Origin: Mucilaginibacter sp. L294
GTDB taxonomy: Bacteria; Bacteroidota; Bacteroidia; Sphingobacteriales; Sphingobacteriaceae
NCBI RefSeq assembly: GCF_001636615.1
Contig: NZ_LGEK01000041.1
Span: 1 to 42,779 of the forward strand
Direction of reading: 5' to 3'
Length of the DNA: 42,779 nt
The position numbers and the translations under genes are program-made. Below are positions 25,766-34,216 of the stretch, one piece after another. The notes below the pieces were generated by a model that did no database searches, was not told where the DNA came from, and worked only from the letters and a program-made list of their open reading frames with translations. The number at the start of each line of letters is the position of its first letter. The first letter of the stretch is position 1.

Positions 25766-25798
25766 AAAAGCCGCCTGTAATGGGCGGCTTTTTTTTAT
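25766..25798. terminator. Bidirectional terminator after the propeller gene
   Basis: Stem AAAAGCCGCC (25766-25775) and GGCGGCTTTT (25783-25792), loop TGTAATG, with eight Ts from 25789 and an A-run on the left. It separates converging genes. Confidence 0.92.
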
Positions 25799-25803
25799 GA
25801 TTG

Positions 25804-26463
25804 TCAACAAGACGACAGACACCAAATATATATCAAGGAAATACTAAGTGCGAATATTAATTTAATGATAAATGGATTTCTCTGTATGAAGTTTTTTCGA
25901 GGCTGAGAATATCTTGAAGTTCCTTGTATAAATCTATCGTTTTTTATTTCCCAATCTTCCAACCAATAGATACAATTATTTAAACTTACTGCCATACCCT
26001 CCTCGGCTAATTCGATAAACTTTACAGGTATTAAGGCAAATAACTTCTCTGTACTCTTACTTTTTAATGAATAAAACCAAGTATCTATAGGAGGTAAATC
26101 ATAAGGATCGAACAGGCCACCTGAATACGCAGCTGCTCCGCCATCCAATTCAGTATTATAAATTTCAATTACTAATACGCTTCCCTCAACTCTTTTTGTT
26201 TGATCAACAGATTCAATCAGATTTTTTTTATTTGCCATTTGGTTATCAAATAACCAATCATACACGCCTGGGGCTAATGGGTCTACTTCCCATATATCTT
26301 GCTTTCCGTTACTAAATGAAACCACACTCTTTCCATCATACTCCGGGTTAAAACTCCGTAGTATTTCAGCCACAGATTTATCCGTATTCGCAAGCTGCAT
26401 CTCGCAGTAAGTTTGCGTCAGCAATAAATTTCTATCAAATACTTCCTTGTCAATTTCAAGCAT
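25804..26463 (-). CDS. Hypothetical protein with C-terminal membrane anchor
   Basis: This 219-aa protein has a soluble acidic body and a single hydrophobic C-terminal segment (FIIKLIFALSISLIYIWCLSSC), so it is probably tail-anchored. There is no N-terminal signal. Body features include EVDPLAPGVYDWLFDNQ and a Tyr/Asp-rich YSGGLFDPYDLPPIDTWFY. I do not recognise the family. The DNA is visibly AT-richer than the neighbours, with codons such as TTA and ATA frequent, which hints at transfer. It stands alone between the propeller and polX. Confidence 0.7.
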   Translation of the reverse strand: MLEIDKEVFDRNLLLTQTYCEMQLANTDKSVAEILRSFNPEYDGKSVVSFSNGKQDIWEVDPLAPGVYDWLFDNQMANKKNLIESVDQTKRVEGSVLVIEIYNTELDGGAAAYSGGLFDPYDLPPIDTWFYSLKSKSTEKLFALIPVKFIELAEEGMAVSLNNCIYWLEDWEIKNDRFIQGTSRYSQPRKNFIQRNPFIIKLIFALSISLIYIWCLSSC

Positions 26464-26573
26464 GGCTCATCAATTGCTATAAATATAGTTTGTTATTATA
26501 CCAAAAGGAATAAAACGCATAAATTAAGCATGCCTTTAAACCTCAATTTGTATTTTTACCGCACAACTAAATT

Positions 26574-28253
26574 ATGGAGAACAAACCCATAGCGCGCACG
26601 CTTCGTTTACTATCGCAACTGATGGAATTGAACGAGGTTAATCCGTTCAAAATAAAGTCGATAGCTAACGCTGCCTTTAAGGTAGATAAGCTGCCCTTCC
26701 CACTGGCCGGTAAAACAATTGCCGAACTGGAGAAGATAGACGGCATAGGCAAAAGCCTGGCCGCCAAAATTGCCGAACTTTTAGAAACCGGCACCATGGC
26801 CGAACTGCAGGAAATGCTTGCCGCCACACCCGAAGGTGTTGTGGAGATGATGGGCATCAAAGGCATCGGCTCAAAAAAGGTGGCTATTATCTGGAAAGAG
26901 CTTGGCATAGAGAACGTTGGCGAGCTTTACTATGCTTGTAATGAAAACCGCCTGGTTGAGGCCAAAGGCTTCGGTTTAAAAACCCAGGAAGAGATAAAAA
27001 AGGTGATCGAGTTCCGCATGGCGGGTAATGGTAAATTCCTTTACGCGCAGGTTGAGCAGGAAGCCAAAAACCTGATGGAAGAGATCAGGGGTATATTCCC
27101 CGACGCGTTAAAACATATAGCGGGCGAGTTTCGCAGGCTAAACGAGATCATCAGCGAATTGGTGATCGTTATTGGCAGCCTTAACCAGCAGGTAGCCTAT
27201 GAAGCATTGGCCGAACTGGATACCCTGCAAAATGTTGTTTTGAACGGTATGCACATCTCCGCCGAGTTAAAGAACGGCTTACTGGTTGATATTATCTGCG
27301 TAGACAAGGCCGATTATTACTACGAACTTTTTGCAAATACCGGCACAACCGAACATGTGGAGGAAGTGCTATCGCGCATCAACATCCCGCTGGAGCAACC
27401 CGAAACAGAAGAAATTATATACCAGAAAGCCGGCCTGGCCTGGATGCAGCCCGAGCTGCGCGAAGGCATCACCTTTATTGAGAAAGCCGCAGAAAATAAA
27501 CTCCCTACCCTGATATCATACCACGATTTAAAAGGCACGCTGCATAACCACAGCACCTGGAGCGATGGTGTAAACACGCTGGAAGAAATTGCGCTATACT
27601 GCCGCGACGAGCTGAAACTGGAATACCTGGGTATTTGCGACCACAGCAAAAGCGCCTTTTACGCAAAAGGGCTGAGTATTGAACGCGTTTTACAGCAACA
27701 GGAAGAGATAGACCATCTGAATAAAAAGATCACTGGGTTCCATATCTTTAAGGGTATCGAGTCGGATATTTTGAATGACGGCTCGCTGGATTACCCTGAC
27801 GAGATCCTGAAGAAGTTTGATTTCATCGTGGCATCGGTACACTCAAACCTAAAAATGCAGGAGGATAAAGCCACCGCCCGTTTAATAAAAGCGATTGAAA
27901 ACCCATATACCACCATACTGGGCCACCCTACCGGCAGGCTTTTACTGAGCCGTAAAGGGTATGATATTGATTATAAAAAAGTGATTGATGCCTGTGCGGC
28001 CAATAAAGTGGTGATAGAAATTAACGCCAACCCGGTAAGGTTAGACCTTGACTGGCGCTGGCACCAATATGCGCTTGATAAAGGCGTTATATTATCTATA
28101 AACCCCGATGCGCACCGTAACAGCGGTTTCCATGATATGCATTATGGTATTAATGTAGCACGTAAAGGTGGCCTGAATAAAGAAATGTGCTTAAACGCCT
28201 TATCTTTAGAAGAAATTACGAAGGTTTTTGAAAAAAAGAAAAAAGGTCAGTAA
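26574..28253 (+). CDS. PolX-like protein with intact PHP domain and degenerate polymerase site
   Basis: This 559-aa protein has the bacterial PolX layout: 8-kDa and HhH region (1-110; GIGKSLAAKI, GIGSKKV), a family X palm (about 150-300), and a C-terminal PHP nuclease (320-559). The PHP metal ligands are present: HNHSTWSDG (H324, H326, D331), CDH (D356, H357), E396, H423, H451 and PDAH (D512, H514). In the palm, the usual GS-x-RR followed by D-x-D appears as GEFRR (184-188) and E195-L-V197, so both first catalytic aspartates are changed; D239 in VDI remains. PHP nuclease function is plausible, and DNA polymerase function is doubtful. It appears monocistronic. Confidence 0.9.
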   Translation: MENKPIARTLRLLSQLMELNEVNPFKIKSIANAAFKVDKLPFPLAGKTIAELEKIDGIGKSLAAKIAELLETGTMAELQEMLAATPEGVVEMMGIKGIGSKKVAIIWKELGIENVGELYYACNENRLVEAKGFGLKTQEEIKKVIEFRMAGNGKFLYAQVEQEAKNLMEEIRGIFPDALKHIAGEFRRLNEIISELVIVIGSLNQQVAYEALAELDTLQNVVLNGMHISAELKNGLLVDIICVDKADYYYELFANTGTTEHVEEVLSRINIPLEQPETEEIIYQKAGLAWMQPELREGITFIEKAAENKLPTLISYHDLKGTLHNHSTWSDGVNTLEEIALYCRDELKLEYLGICDHSKSAFYAKGLSIERVLQQQEEIDHLNKKITGFHIFKGIESDILNDGSLDYPDEILKKFDFIVASVHSNLKMQEDKATARLIKAIENPYTTILGHPTGRLLLSRKGYDIDYKKVIDACAANKVVIEINANPVRLDLDWRWHQYALDKGVILSINPDAHRNSGFHDMHYGINVARKGGLNKEMCLNALSLEEITKVFEKKKKGQ

Positions 28254-28325
28254 AGACCGAAAGTCGGAAGGTCCCGAAGTCAAACCAAATGACTCAATGA
28301 CCTAATGACTCAATGATACAAAACA

Positions 28326-29306
28326 ATGTTAACAGATAAAGTACGTAAACTTCAGCAATCGGGCCCGGTACCAAACATTTTGGTTATTGGCGACCTGATG
28401 ATAGACCATTATATTATAGGTGATGCCACCAGGCTTTCGCCCGAGGCGCCTGTACCTATTGTAAACGTAAAAAACGAGTTTACCACGCCCGGCGGCGCGG
28501 CTAATGTAGCCCAGAATTTGTTATCGCTGGGGGCAAAAATATCGTTGGCGGGTGTTACCGGCGATGATGCAGATGCAGACCGGTTAACAAAAATATTAAC
28601 GGGCGAGGGCATCAATGCGGAAGGAATTTTTAAAGATGCCACCCGCCCTACCACGGTAAAAACCCGCGTAATGGCAGGCAGCCACCAATTGGTTAGGGTT
28701 GACAGGGAAGTTACAAACCCGCTGGCCGACGATCTGCAAGCCCAATTTGTTAAACAGATAAAAGGCGCTATCGCTAAGGCCGATATTATTATACTATCAG
28801 ATTATAACAAAGGCCTTTTTTCGCACAACCTTACACAGCAGTTTATTAAAGAGGCTAATGCGCAGGGTAAACGCGTAGTTATCGATCCTAAGGGGCTTAA
28901 CTACGAGAAATATAAAGGCGCCCACATCATTAAACCCAACCGTAAGGAGCTGGCAGAGGCTGCCAAAACAGAAAAGATCACCAATATTGATGAACTGCAG
29001 CAGGCAGCCCGCATCATTTTAAAGCAAACCGGTGCCGAATATATTGTGGTAACTTTGTCTGAACAAGGCATGGTCATCATCAGCGAGTTGACGCATAAGT
29101 TGCTGCCGGTAAAGGCTACATCGGTATTTGATGTAACCGGCGCTGGCGATACGGTAATTGCTACCATGGTTTATTTTATGGCGCAGGGGCTAAACGTTGA
29201 AGAAGCCTGCGAACTGGCCAACCATGCCGCCGCTATTGTAATAAGGCAAACCGGCAGCGCCGTAACAACGGTTGATGAGATATTGGAAGATATTGAGAGA
29301 AGGTAA
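28326..29306 (+). CDS. rfaE1: D-glycero-beta-D-manno-heptose-7-phosphate kinase
   Basis: This PfkB-family kinase phosphorylates heptose-7-phosphate to the 1,7-bisphosphate on the route to ADP-heptose, the LPS core sugar donor. It is 326 aa, corresponding to the N-terminal half of E. coli HldE. Motifs are VIGDLMIDHYIIGDATRLSPEAPVP split across the start, TTPGGAANVAQN, NKGL and the anion-hole/catalytic GAGD (272-275, D275). It starts a block with gmhA (88-nt gap), rfaE2 (204 nt) and a GT9 gene. A short micro-repeat, ATGACTCAATGAC, occurs in the gaps before this gene and before gmhA. Confidence 0.92.
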   Translation: MLTDKVRKLQQSGPVPNILVIGDLMIDHYIIGDATRLSPEAPVPIVNVKNEFTTPGGAANVAQNLLSLGAKISLAGVTGDDADADRLTKILTGEGINAEGIFKDATRPTTVKTRVMAGSHQLVRVDREVTNPLADDLQAQFVKQIKGAIAKADIIILSDYNKGLFSHNLTQQFIKEANAQGKRVVIDPKGLNYEKYKGAHIIKPNRKELAEAAKTEKITNIDELQQAARIILKQTGAEYIVVTLSEQGMVIISELTHKLLPVKATSVFDVTGAGDTVIATMVYFMAQGLNVEEACELANHAAAIVIRQTGSAVTTVDEILEDIERR

Positions 29307-29394
29307 AAGCTGAAAGGCGAAAGGTAAAAGCACTTAAAAATTTGAGCAAACGGGAAAATGCCCCCAATGACTCAATGACTAATAACAACGAAGA

Positions 29395-29949
29395 ATGGTT
29401 ATTGAAGAACTATACGAGCATCGTAATTTAATACAAAAGGTTATCGAGAACCTGAGCGGCGATATTGAAACCGCTTGCAGGTTGATGGTTGCTGTATTAA
29501 AGGACGGTAAAAAGGTTTTAATTGCAGGTAATGGCGGCAGCGCGGCTGATGCACAGCACATAGCCGCCGAACTTAGCGGCCGTTTTGTAAAAGACCGCAA
29601 AGCCCTGCCGGGCATAGCCCTAACGGTTGATACATCGGCACTTACGGCAATAGCTAACGATTATGGGTACCACCACGTGTTCTCGCGCCAGGTAGAGGCT
29701 TTGGCCCAGCCCGGCGACCTGTTCATCGGTATCTCGACCAGCGGCAACAGCCAGGGGATCTTGAACGCTTTTGAAACAGCCACAAAAATTGGCTGTAAAA
29801 CACTTGGTTTATCCGGCCGCGATGGTGGCAAGATGAACGGCCTGTGCGATCTGAATATCGTTGTGCCATCAGATGTTACCGCACGCATCCAGGAGATGCA
29901 CATCCTTATTGGCCATATTATGTGTAAGGCTGTGGATGATGCTTATTGA
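29395..29949 (+). CDS. gmhA: Phosphoheptose isomerase
   Basis: GmhA converts sedoheptulose 7-phosphate to D-glycero-D-manno-heptose 7-phosphate, the first committed step to ADP-heptose. It is 184 aa with one SIS domain. Motifs are [22 protein letters not shown] (substrate loop), [26 protein letters not shown], and the C-terminal [12 protein letters not shown] metal-site helix. It lies between the separate kinase and adenylyltransferase genes that are fused in E. coli hldE. Confidence 0.95.
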   Translation: MVIEELYEHRNLIQKVIENLSGDIETACRLMVAVLKDGKKVLIAGNGGSAADAQHIAAELSGRFVKDRKALPGIALTVDTSALTAIANDYGYHHVFSRQVEALAQPGDLFIGISTSGNSQGILNAFETATKIGCKTLGLSGRDGGKMNGLCDLNIVVPSDVTARIQEMHILIGHIMCKAVDDAY

Positions 29950-29970
29950 TAGGAAATAAGTTTATTGCAA

Positions 29971-30081
29971 TCGCTCGGCTCCAGCCGAGTGATGATTATT
30001 ATTAGGCCTCCGGCCGCTTGTATATCAGCACACTGCTGCGCGACGCCGTGTAATAACGGTCACCCGGCTGGAGCAGGGCGA
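29971..30081. repeat. Imperfect inverted repeat in the gmhA-rfaE2 gap
   Basis: Arms at 29971-29992 and 30060-30081 are complementary at 19 of 22 positions. The left arm is itself a palindrome, CTCGGCT-CC-AGCCGAG (29974-29989). The remainder of the 204-nt gap has no gene. The element resembles a paired REP. Confidence 0.65.
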
Positions 30082-30153
30082 CGGCGAAATAAAAGATGTG
30101 TACACACTGTCGCCCATCGGGGCGTTACCCAATTATTTTTTTAATTTTATACC

Positions 30154-30657
30154 ATGCGCCACGATCTGGAAAAAACACTACTTGCTAAAATAGCCACGCT
30201 GCCACAGATAACCGCAAACATTGCGGCCTGGAAAAGCGAAGGCAAAAAGGTTGTTTTTACCAATGGCGTGTTCGATCTGCTGCATTTGGGGCACATCACG
30301 TACCTGGCCAAAGCTGCCGAACTGGGCGATAAACTGATCATCGGGTTAAATACCGATGCATCTGTAAAAAGGCTGAAGGGTGAAAGCCGACCGGTGAACG
30401 ATCAGAGTAACCGCGCAGCGCTATTGGCAGCCCTGTTTTTTGTGGATGCCGTGATACTTTTTGAAGAGGATACCCCGCGCGAACTGATCACCCTGTTAAT
30501 GCCTGATGTACTGATAAAGGGTGCTGATTACACCATTGAAAATATAGCGGGCGCTAAAGAAGTACTGGCCAACGGCGGCGAAGTAAAAACCATCAGCCTG
30601 GTTGATGGCTATTCATCAACCGCTATTATTAATAAAATACGGATGGTAAGTGGTTAA
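30154..30657 (+). CDS. rfaE2: D-glycero-beta-D-manno-heptose 1-phosphate adenylyltransferase
   Basis: This cytidylyltransferase-fold enzyme makes ADP-D,D-heptose from heptose 1-phosphate and ATP. It is 167 aa, corresponding to the C-terminal half of E. coli HldE. The motif FTNGVFDLLHLGHITYL has HxGH at 44-47. Further matches are GLNTDASVKRLKGESRP, LMPDVLIKGADYT and the closing VDGYSSTAIINKI (SSTAII loop). The bisphosphate phosphatase (gmhB) and the epimerase (hldD) needed for the pathway are not in the window. Confidence 0.95.
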   Translation: MRHDLEKTLLAKIATLPQITANIAAWKSEGKKVVFTNGVFDLLHLGHITYLAKAAELGDKLIIGLNTDASVKRLKGESRPVNDQSNRAALLAALFFVDAVILFEEDTPRELITLLMPDVLIKGADYTIENIAGAKEVLANGGEVKTISLVDGYSSTAIINKIRMVSG

Positions 30658-30755
30658 ATGGTGAATAGTGAGTGGTTGCCATTATTTTACGCCACTTATT
30701 AATCAACTATTCAACCATTCACCACTTAACTATTCACTGCTCACTATTACTCTTA

Positions 30756-31724
30756 ATGAAGATACTGGTTATCCGCTTTAGCTCGATGGGTGATATTATT
30801 TATACCACACCCATAGTGCGCTGCCTTAAAAAACAGCTGCCGGATGCCGAAGTGCACTTCCTTACCAAACCCGCCTTTAAATACATTTACGATAACAACC
30901 CGTATGTAGATAAATTGCTGCTGCTTAAACCAACGCTATCAGAAACCATCGCGGAGATCAGGGCAGAGGGGTATGACCATATTATTGACCTGCATAACAA
31001 CCTGCGCACGGCTCTTATAAAATTGCGCACCGGCATCCATGCATCCACCTATAAAAAACAAACCATACGCAAATGGCTAAGCCTAAAGTTTAACTTAAAG
31101 CTTGTGCCGCCGGTACACCTGGTAGACCGTTACTTAAAGGCCGTAGCATTTTTAGGTGTTACCAATGATGGCCAACCGATTGATTACTACATTAAAAAGG
31201 ATTACCGGTTAGCTGCCCTGCTCCCGGCATCACACCAGGGCAAGTACGTGGCCTTTGTTATTGGCGCTACGCATTTTACCAAACGGATGCCAAACGAGAA
31301 GATCATCAGCCTATGCCGGCAAATTAATTACCCCATAGTATTGTTGGGCGGTAATGATGTTAAGGCAAACGGCGACGAAATAAGTGCGGCCATTGACGGT
31401 AATGTGTACAATGCTTGCGGTGTTACCTCGCTTGATGAGTCTGTTTTCCTGGTATCAAAAGCGCAAAGGGTTATTGGTTTTGATACCGGCCTCACCCATA
31501 TTGCCGAAGCGTTTAATGTACCCATTGTATCTGTATGGGGTGGCACCGTGCCCGAACTTTTAGGCGTGCAACCTTATATGGTAAAAGATGTATTGGTAGC
31601 GGGTATAGACCTGAGCTGCCGCCCCTGCTCCAAATTCGGGTTAGAGAAATGCCCGCTCGGGCATTTTAAATGTATGCATGATATCCCCGAGGGAGATATC
31701 GTATCATTTGTAAATGATAAATAA
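30756..31724 (+). CDS. GT9-family glycosyltransferase, heptosyltransferase-like
   Basis: This 322-aa family 9 transferase likely adds heptose to lipid A core. The start at 30756 gives the canonical opening MKILVIRFSSMGDIIYTTPIV; the frame upstream to 30672 reads through repeat-like intergenic sequence. The C-terminal nucleotide-binding part has FVIGATHFTKRMP, LLGGNDV and the GT9-typical GFDTGLTHIAEAFNVPIVSVWGG. A cysteine-rich end (CRPCSKFGLEKCPLGHFKCM) is common in this family. Its position after rfaE2 supports use of ADP-heptose. Confidence 0.9.
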   Translation: MKILVIRFSSMGDIIYTTPIVRCLKKQLPDAEVHFLTKPAFKYIYDNNPYVDKLLLLKPTLSETIAEIRAEGYDHIIDLHNNLRTALIKLRTGIHASTYKKQTIRKWLSLKFNLKLVPPVHLVDRYLKAVAFLGVTNDGQPIDYYIKKDYRLAALLPASHQGKYVAFVIGATHFTKRMPNEKIISLCRQINYPIVLLGGNDVKANGDEISAAIDGNVYNACGVTSLDESVFLVSKAQRVIGFDTGLTHIAEAFNVPIVSVWGGTVPELLGVQPYMVKDVLVAGIDLSCRPCSKFGLEKCPLGHFKCMHDIPEGDIVSFVNDK

Positions 31725-31784
31725 CTACAAAGTTAGTTTCGTAAAATTTTCTTAATTTCGCGGCAAACAATAAATCTTATTAGC

Positions 31785-32408
31785 ATGAAAAAATTTCTAC
31801 TATTAGTTTGCTGCGCTCTTGCAGCTTCAACCGCTTTTGCACAATTACCAACTTTTGGCATCCGTGGCGGTGTAAATTTCGCGAAACTTACTGCATCAAG
31901 TGGCAATGTATCAGCTTCAACAGGTTCAACCACAACATTTGCGGCCGGTGTATTTGCCGATTTTAAAGTAGGTACAGCAGTTTCCATTCAACCGGCTTTA
32001 AATTTCACAGGTAAAGGTGGCAATGTTACTCTTACCGACTTTGGTACTGAGGGTGATTTAAAAACCTATTACCTGCAGGTTCCGGTAAACATCGTTTATC
32101 ATATCCCTGCGGTGATTGGTAATGTATATTTTGGTGCAGGCCCTTACGTAGGTTTAGGTGTATCAGGTAAAGCAAAAGGCACCGATGAGCAGGGTAACTC
32201 TGTAAGCGAAGACATTACATTTGGCAGCGATGGCGATCTTAAAAAGACCGATTTTGGTTTGAACGGCATTGTAGGTATTGAATTTAAAGGTGGCTTGATC
32301 TTAGGCATCAATTACGATCTTGGTTTGTCTAACATCGCTAACAATACAGCAGATAACGAGTCTTTAAAAAACCGTGTATTCGGTGTTTCTGTAGGGTTTA
32401 AATTCTAA
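31785..32408 (+). CDS. Outer membrane beta-barrel protein (porin-like)
   Basis: A 207-aa outer-membrane barrel of the OmpA-like/OMP_b-brl type common in Bacteroidota. A signal peptide (MKKFLLLVCCALAASTAFAQ) is followed by alternating beta-strands: FGIRGGVNFAKL, GSTTTFAAGVFADFKVG, YLQVPVNIVYHIP, GNVYFGAGPYVGLGVSG and a last strand ending in Phe (VFGVSVGFKF), the usual barrel-assembly signal. Function is unknown; such small barrels are often structural or sensory. An AT-rich TAATTTCG box (31753-31760) lies upstream. Confidence 0.9.
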   Translation: MKKFLLLVCCALAASTAFAQLPTFGIRGGVNFAKLTASSGNVSASTGSTTTFAAGVFADFKVGTAVSIQPALNFTGKGGNVTLTDFGTEGDLKTYYLQVPVNIVYHIPAVIGNVYFGAGPYVGLGVSGKAKGTDEQGNSVSEDITFGSDGDLKKTDFGLNGIVGIEFKGGLILGINYDLGLSNIANNTADNESLKNRVFGVSVGFKF

Positions 32409-32432
32409 TCAGAAAAATTAAATTATTAATAA

Positions 32433-32462
32433 AAAAAGAGGGGCATCTGCTCCTCTTTTTTT
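32433..32462 (+). terminator. Intrinsic terminator after the barrel gene
   Basis: Stem AAAAAGAGG (32433-32441) and CCTCTTTTT (32452-32460), with a 10-nt loop and T-run. The next gene starts 12 nt later. Confidence 0.88.
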
Positions 32463-32474
32463 ATTTTAGGGGAT

Positions 32475-32960
32475 ATGAAAAAGCTATTGCTGATACGCCA
32501 TGCCAAAGCAACCCACGAAAGCGGGTATGCCGATTTTGAGCGCCCTTTAACTGATAAAGGTTTTAAGCAGTGCGAAGTAATGGCCTCCAGGTTAATTGTC
32601 AAGGGCATAAAGCCAGAGGTGATTGTAGCCAGCCCGGCATTGCGCACCCTATCAACAGCTAATGTTTTTACACAGGAAACAGGCCTGCCCAAAGCCATCA
32701 CCAATAAAGATATTTACGACGCAAGCGAAAGCGCCTTGCTAAAAGTGATCTATAACCTCCCCGAAAACCACGATTTTATTGCCCTTGTTGGCCATAACCC
32801 CGGCATTAGCCAGGTACTGTATTATTTAAGCGGCGCTATTAAAGAGGTGCCCCCCTGCTCGGTTGCCCTGATTGAATTTGATGCGGATAGCTGGAACGAA
32901 CTGCACGAGCATGCCGGCAAACTTACCCATTACGATACGCCGGGGCCCCCAGCCCCCTGA
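32475..32960 (+). CDS. SixA-like phosphohistidine phosphatase
   Basis: A 161-aa histidine phosphatase of the SixA group, which removes phosphate from phospho-His proteins such as HPt or Npr-type domains. The catalytic RHG-like motif is LLIRHAKATHESG (R8, H9), followed by RPLTDKGFKQCEVMASRL, an SPALRTLSTA motif and LVGHNPGIS (second His). The final residues (YDTPGPPAP) are read from a palindromic repeat that overlaps the stop codon, so the natural end may have been altered. It converges on dprA. Confidence 0.88.
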   Translation: MKKLLLIRHAKATHESGYADFERPLTDKGFKQCEVMASRLIVKGIKPEVIVASPALRTLSTANVFTQETGLPKAITNKDIYDASESALLKVIYNLPENHDFIALVGHNPGISQVLYYLSGAIKEVPPCSVALIEFDADSWNELHEHAGKLTHYDTPGPPAP

Positions 32961-33024
32961 AGGGGGAGCTTTCGAAAAGATCAAATTATGCAAACTTCTG
33001 TTTCCCCTTCAGGGGGTTAGGGGG
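32946..33024. repeat. G/C-rich inverted repeat overlapping the sixA-like stop
   Basis: Arms around 32946-32968 (CCCCCAGCCCCCTGAAGGGG...) and 33002-33024 (CCCCTTCAGGGGGTTAGGGGG-type) are near-complementary, and each carries its own CCCCCTGAAGGGGG-like palindrome. The element lies between converging genes and includes the last codons and stop of the SixA-like gene. Confidence 0.75.
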
Positions 33025-33025
33025 T

Positions 33026-34126
33026 TTAATTTACCTGGTACATCTTACCCGGTAACGAGCGGATAAACCCCTGTAGTTCCATATCAAGCAGGGTCATGGC
33101 CAGCAGGCTCATGGGCATATTGGCTTTGATGGAGAGATCGTCAATAGCCAGCGGGGTTTTATTTTGCTGTATAATTTCATAAACCGCGCGTTCATTTGCC
33201 GATAGATCTATGGGGAGTAACAATTGCTCTGGTGCGCCTTTGGTTTCGGTATTCTTTTCCCAGCCCAAACTGTAAGCCAAATCAGCAACACAGGTTAGCA
33301 GGGCGGCTTTATTGTTACGGATCAGGAAGTTACAACCTTCCGAATACTCATCCCCCAGCCTGCCCGGGAAAGCGAAAACATCGCGGTTATAGCTGTTGGC
33401 AATTTCGGCGGTGATCAATGCCCCGCCCTTTAGCCCGGCTTCCACCACTACGGTAGCATCGGCCATGCCTGCCACAATACGGTTACGTTCAGGGAAATTT
33501 TGCCTGTCGGGCTTGGTACCTGATGGGTATTCAGACAATATGCCCCCGTTTTCCATCATCTTATCTGCCGTAGTTTTATTTTGATGTGGATAAAACCTGT
33601 CTAAGCCATGGCCTAAAACGCCAACCGTTGCTACATTATATTTAAGGCACTCTTTGTGCGCGGCAACGTCTATACCATGCGCAAGCCCGCTTACTACCAA
33701 AGCGTTATACTCTGCCAGTTCTTCTACCAGTTGTTTACACAATTGCCTGCCATAATCGGTAGCATTGCGTGTACCCACAATACTTACACAACGGTATGTG
33801 TTAAGGTTGGCGTTACCTTTACTGTACAATAATACAGGCGAATCGTTACAGTTTTTTAACCGGCGCGGGTAACGGGCATCGGTATAAAAAATAACGTCGA
33901 TCCCGTTTTTATCAATAAACTTCAGTTCTTCTTCAGCGCTTTTTAACGCCTCCCCTAAGTTAAGCCTACCTATGAGTTTTTCACCTATTCCGGGTATCTT
34001 TTTCAGTTTTGCTTCCCCAATTTTAAAGATCTCTTCTGCATCCCCAAAATAGGCAAGCAATAATTTGGCCCTCGTGTGGCCTATTTCTTTTATAAATGTT
34101 AAAGCAACCTGGTGTAGTATCGACAT
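33026..34126 (-). CDS. dprA: DNA processing protein DprA
   Basis: DprA binds incoming single-stranded DNA and loads RecA during natural transformation. It is 366 aa with an N-terminal HhH-like region (KIPGIGEKLIGRL, 43-55), a Rossmann-like core with SIVGTRNATDYGRQ (115-128), VSGLAHGIDVAAH (146-157), PERNRIVAGMADATVVVEAG, KGGALITAEIANSYNRDVFAFPG, and a C-terminal winged-helix (LSIKANMPMSLLAMTLLDMELQG). The gene runs toward the repeat at 33024. Its presence is compatible with competence but is also common in bacteria not known to be competent. Confidence 0.95.
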   Translation of the reverse strand: MSILHQVALTFIKEIGHTRAKLLLAYFGDAEEIFKIGEAKLKKIPGIGEKLIGRLNLGEALKSAEEELKFIDKNGIDVIFYTDARYPRRLKNCNDSPVLLYSKGNANLNTYRCVSIVGTRNATDYGRQLCKQLVEELAEYNALVVSGLAHGIDVAAHKECLKYNVATVGVLGHGLDRFYPHQNKTTADKMMENGGILSEYPSGTKPDRQNFPERNRIVAGMADATVVVEAGLKGGALITAEIANSYNRDVFAFPGRLGDEYSEGCNFLIRNNKAALLTCVADLAYSLGWEKNTETKGAPEQLLLPIDLSANERAVYEIIQQNKTPLAIDDLSIKANMPMSLLAMTLLDMELQGFIRSLPGKMYQVN

Positions 34127-34216
34127 ATTTTTTTCGGAACCCTAAAGTATAAAATTATCCTAAAATAATTAGCATTTATAACGCAGTAATTTATGCAGAG
34201 CTGTAATTTATGCTCA

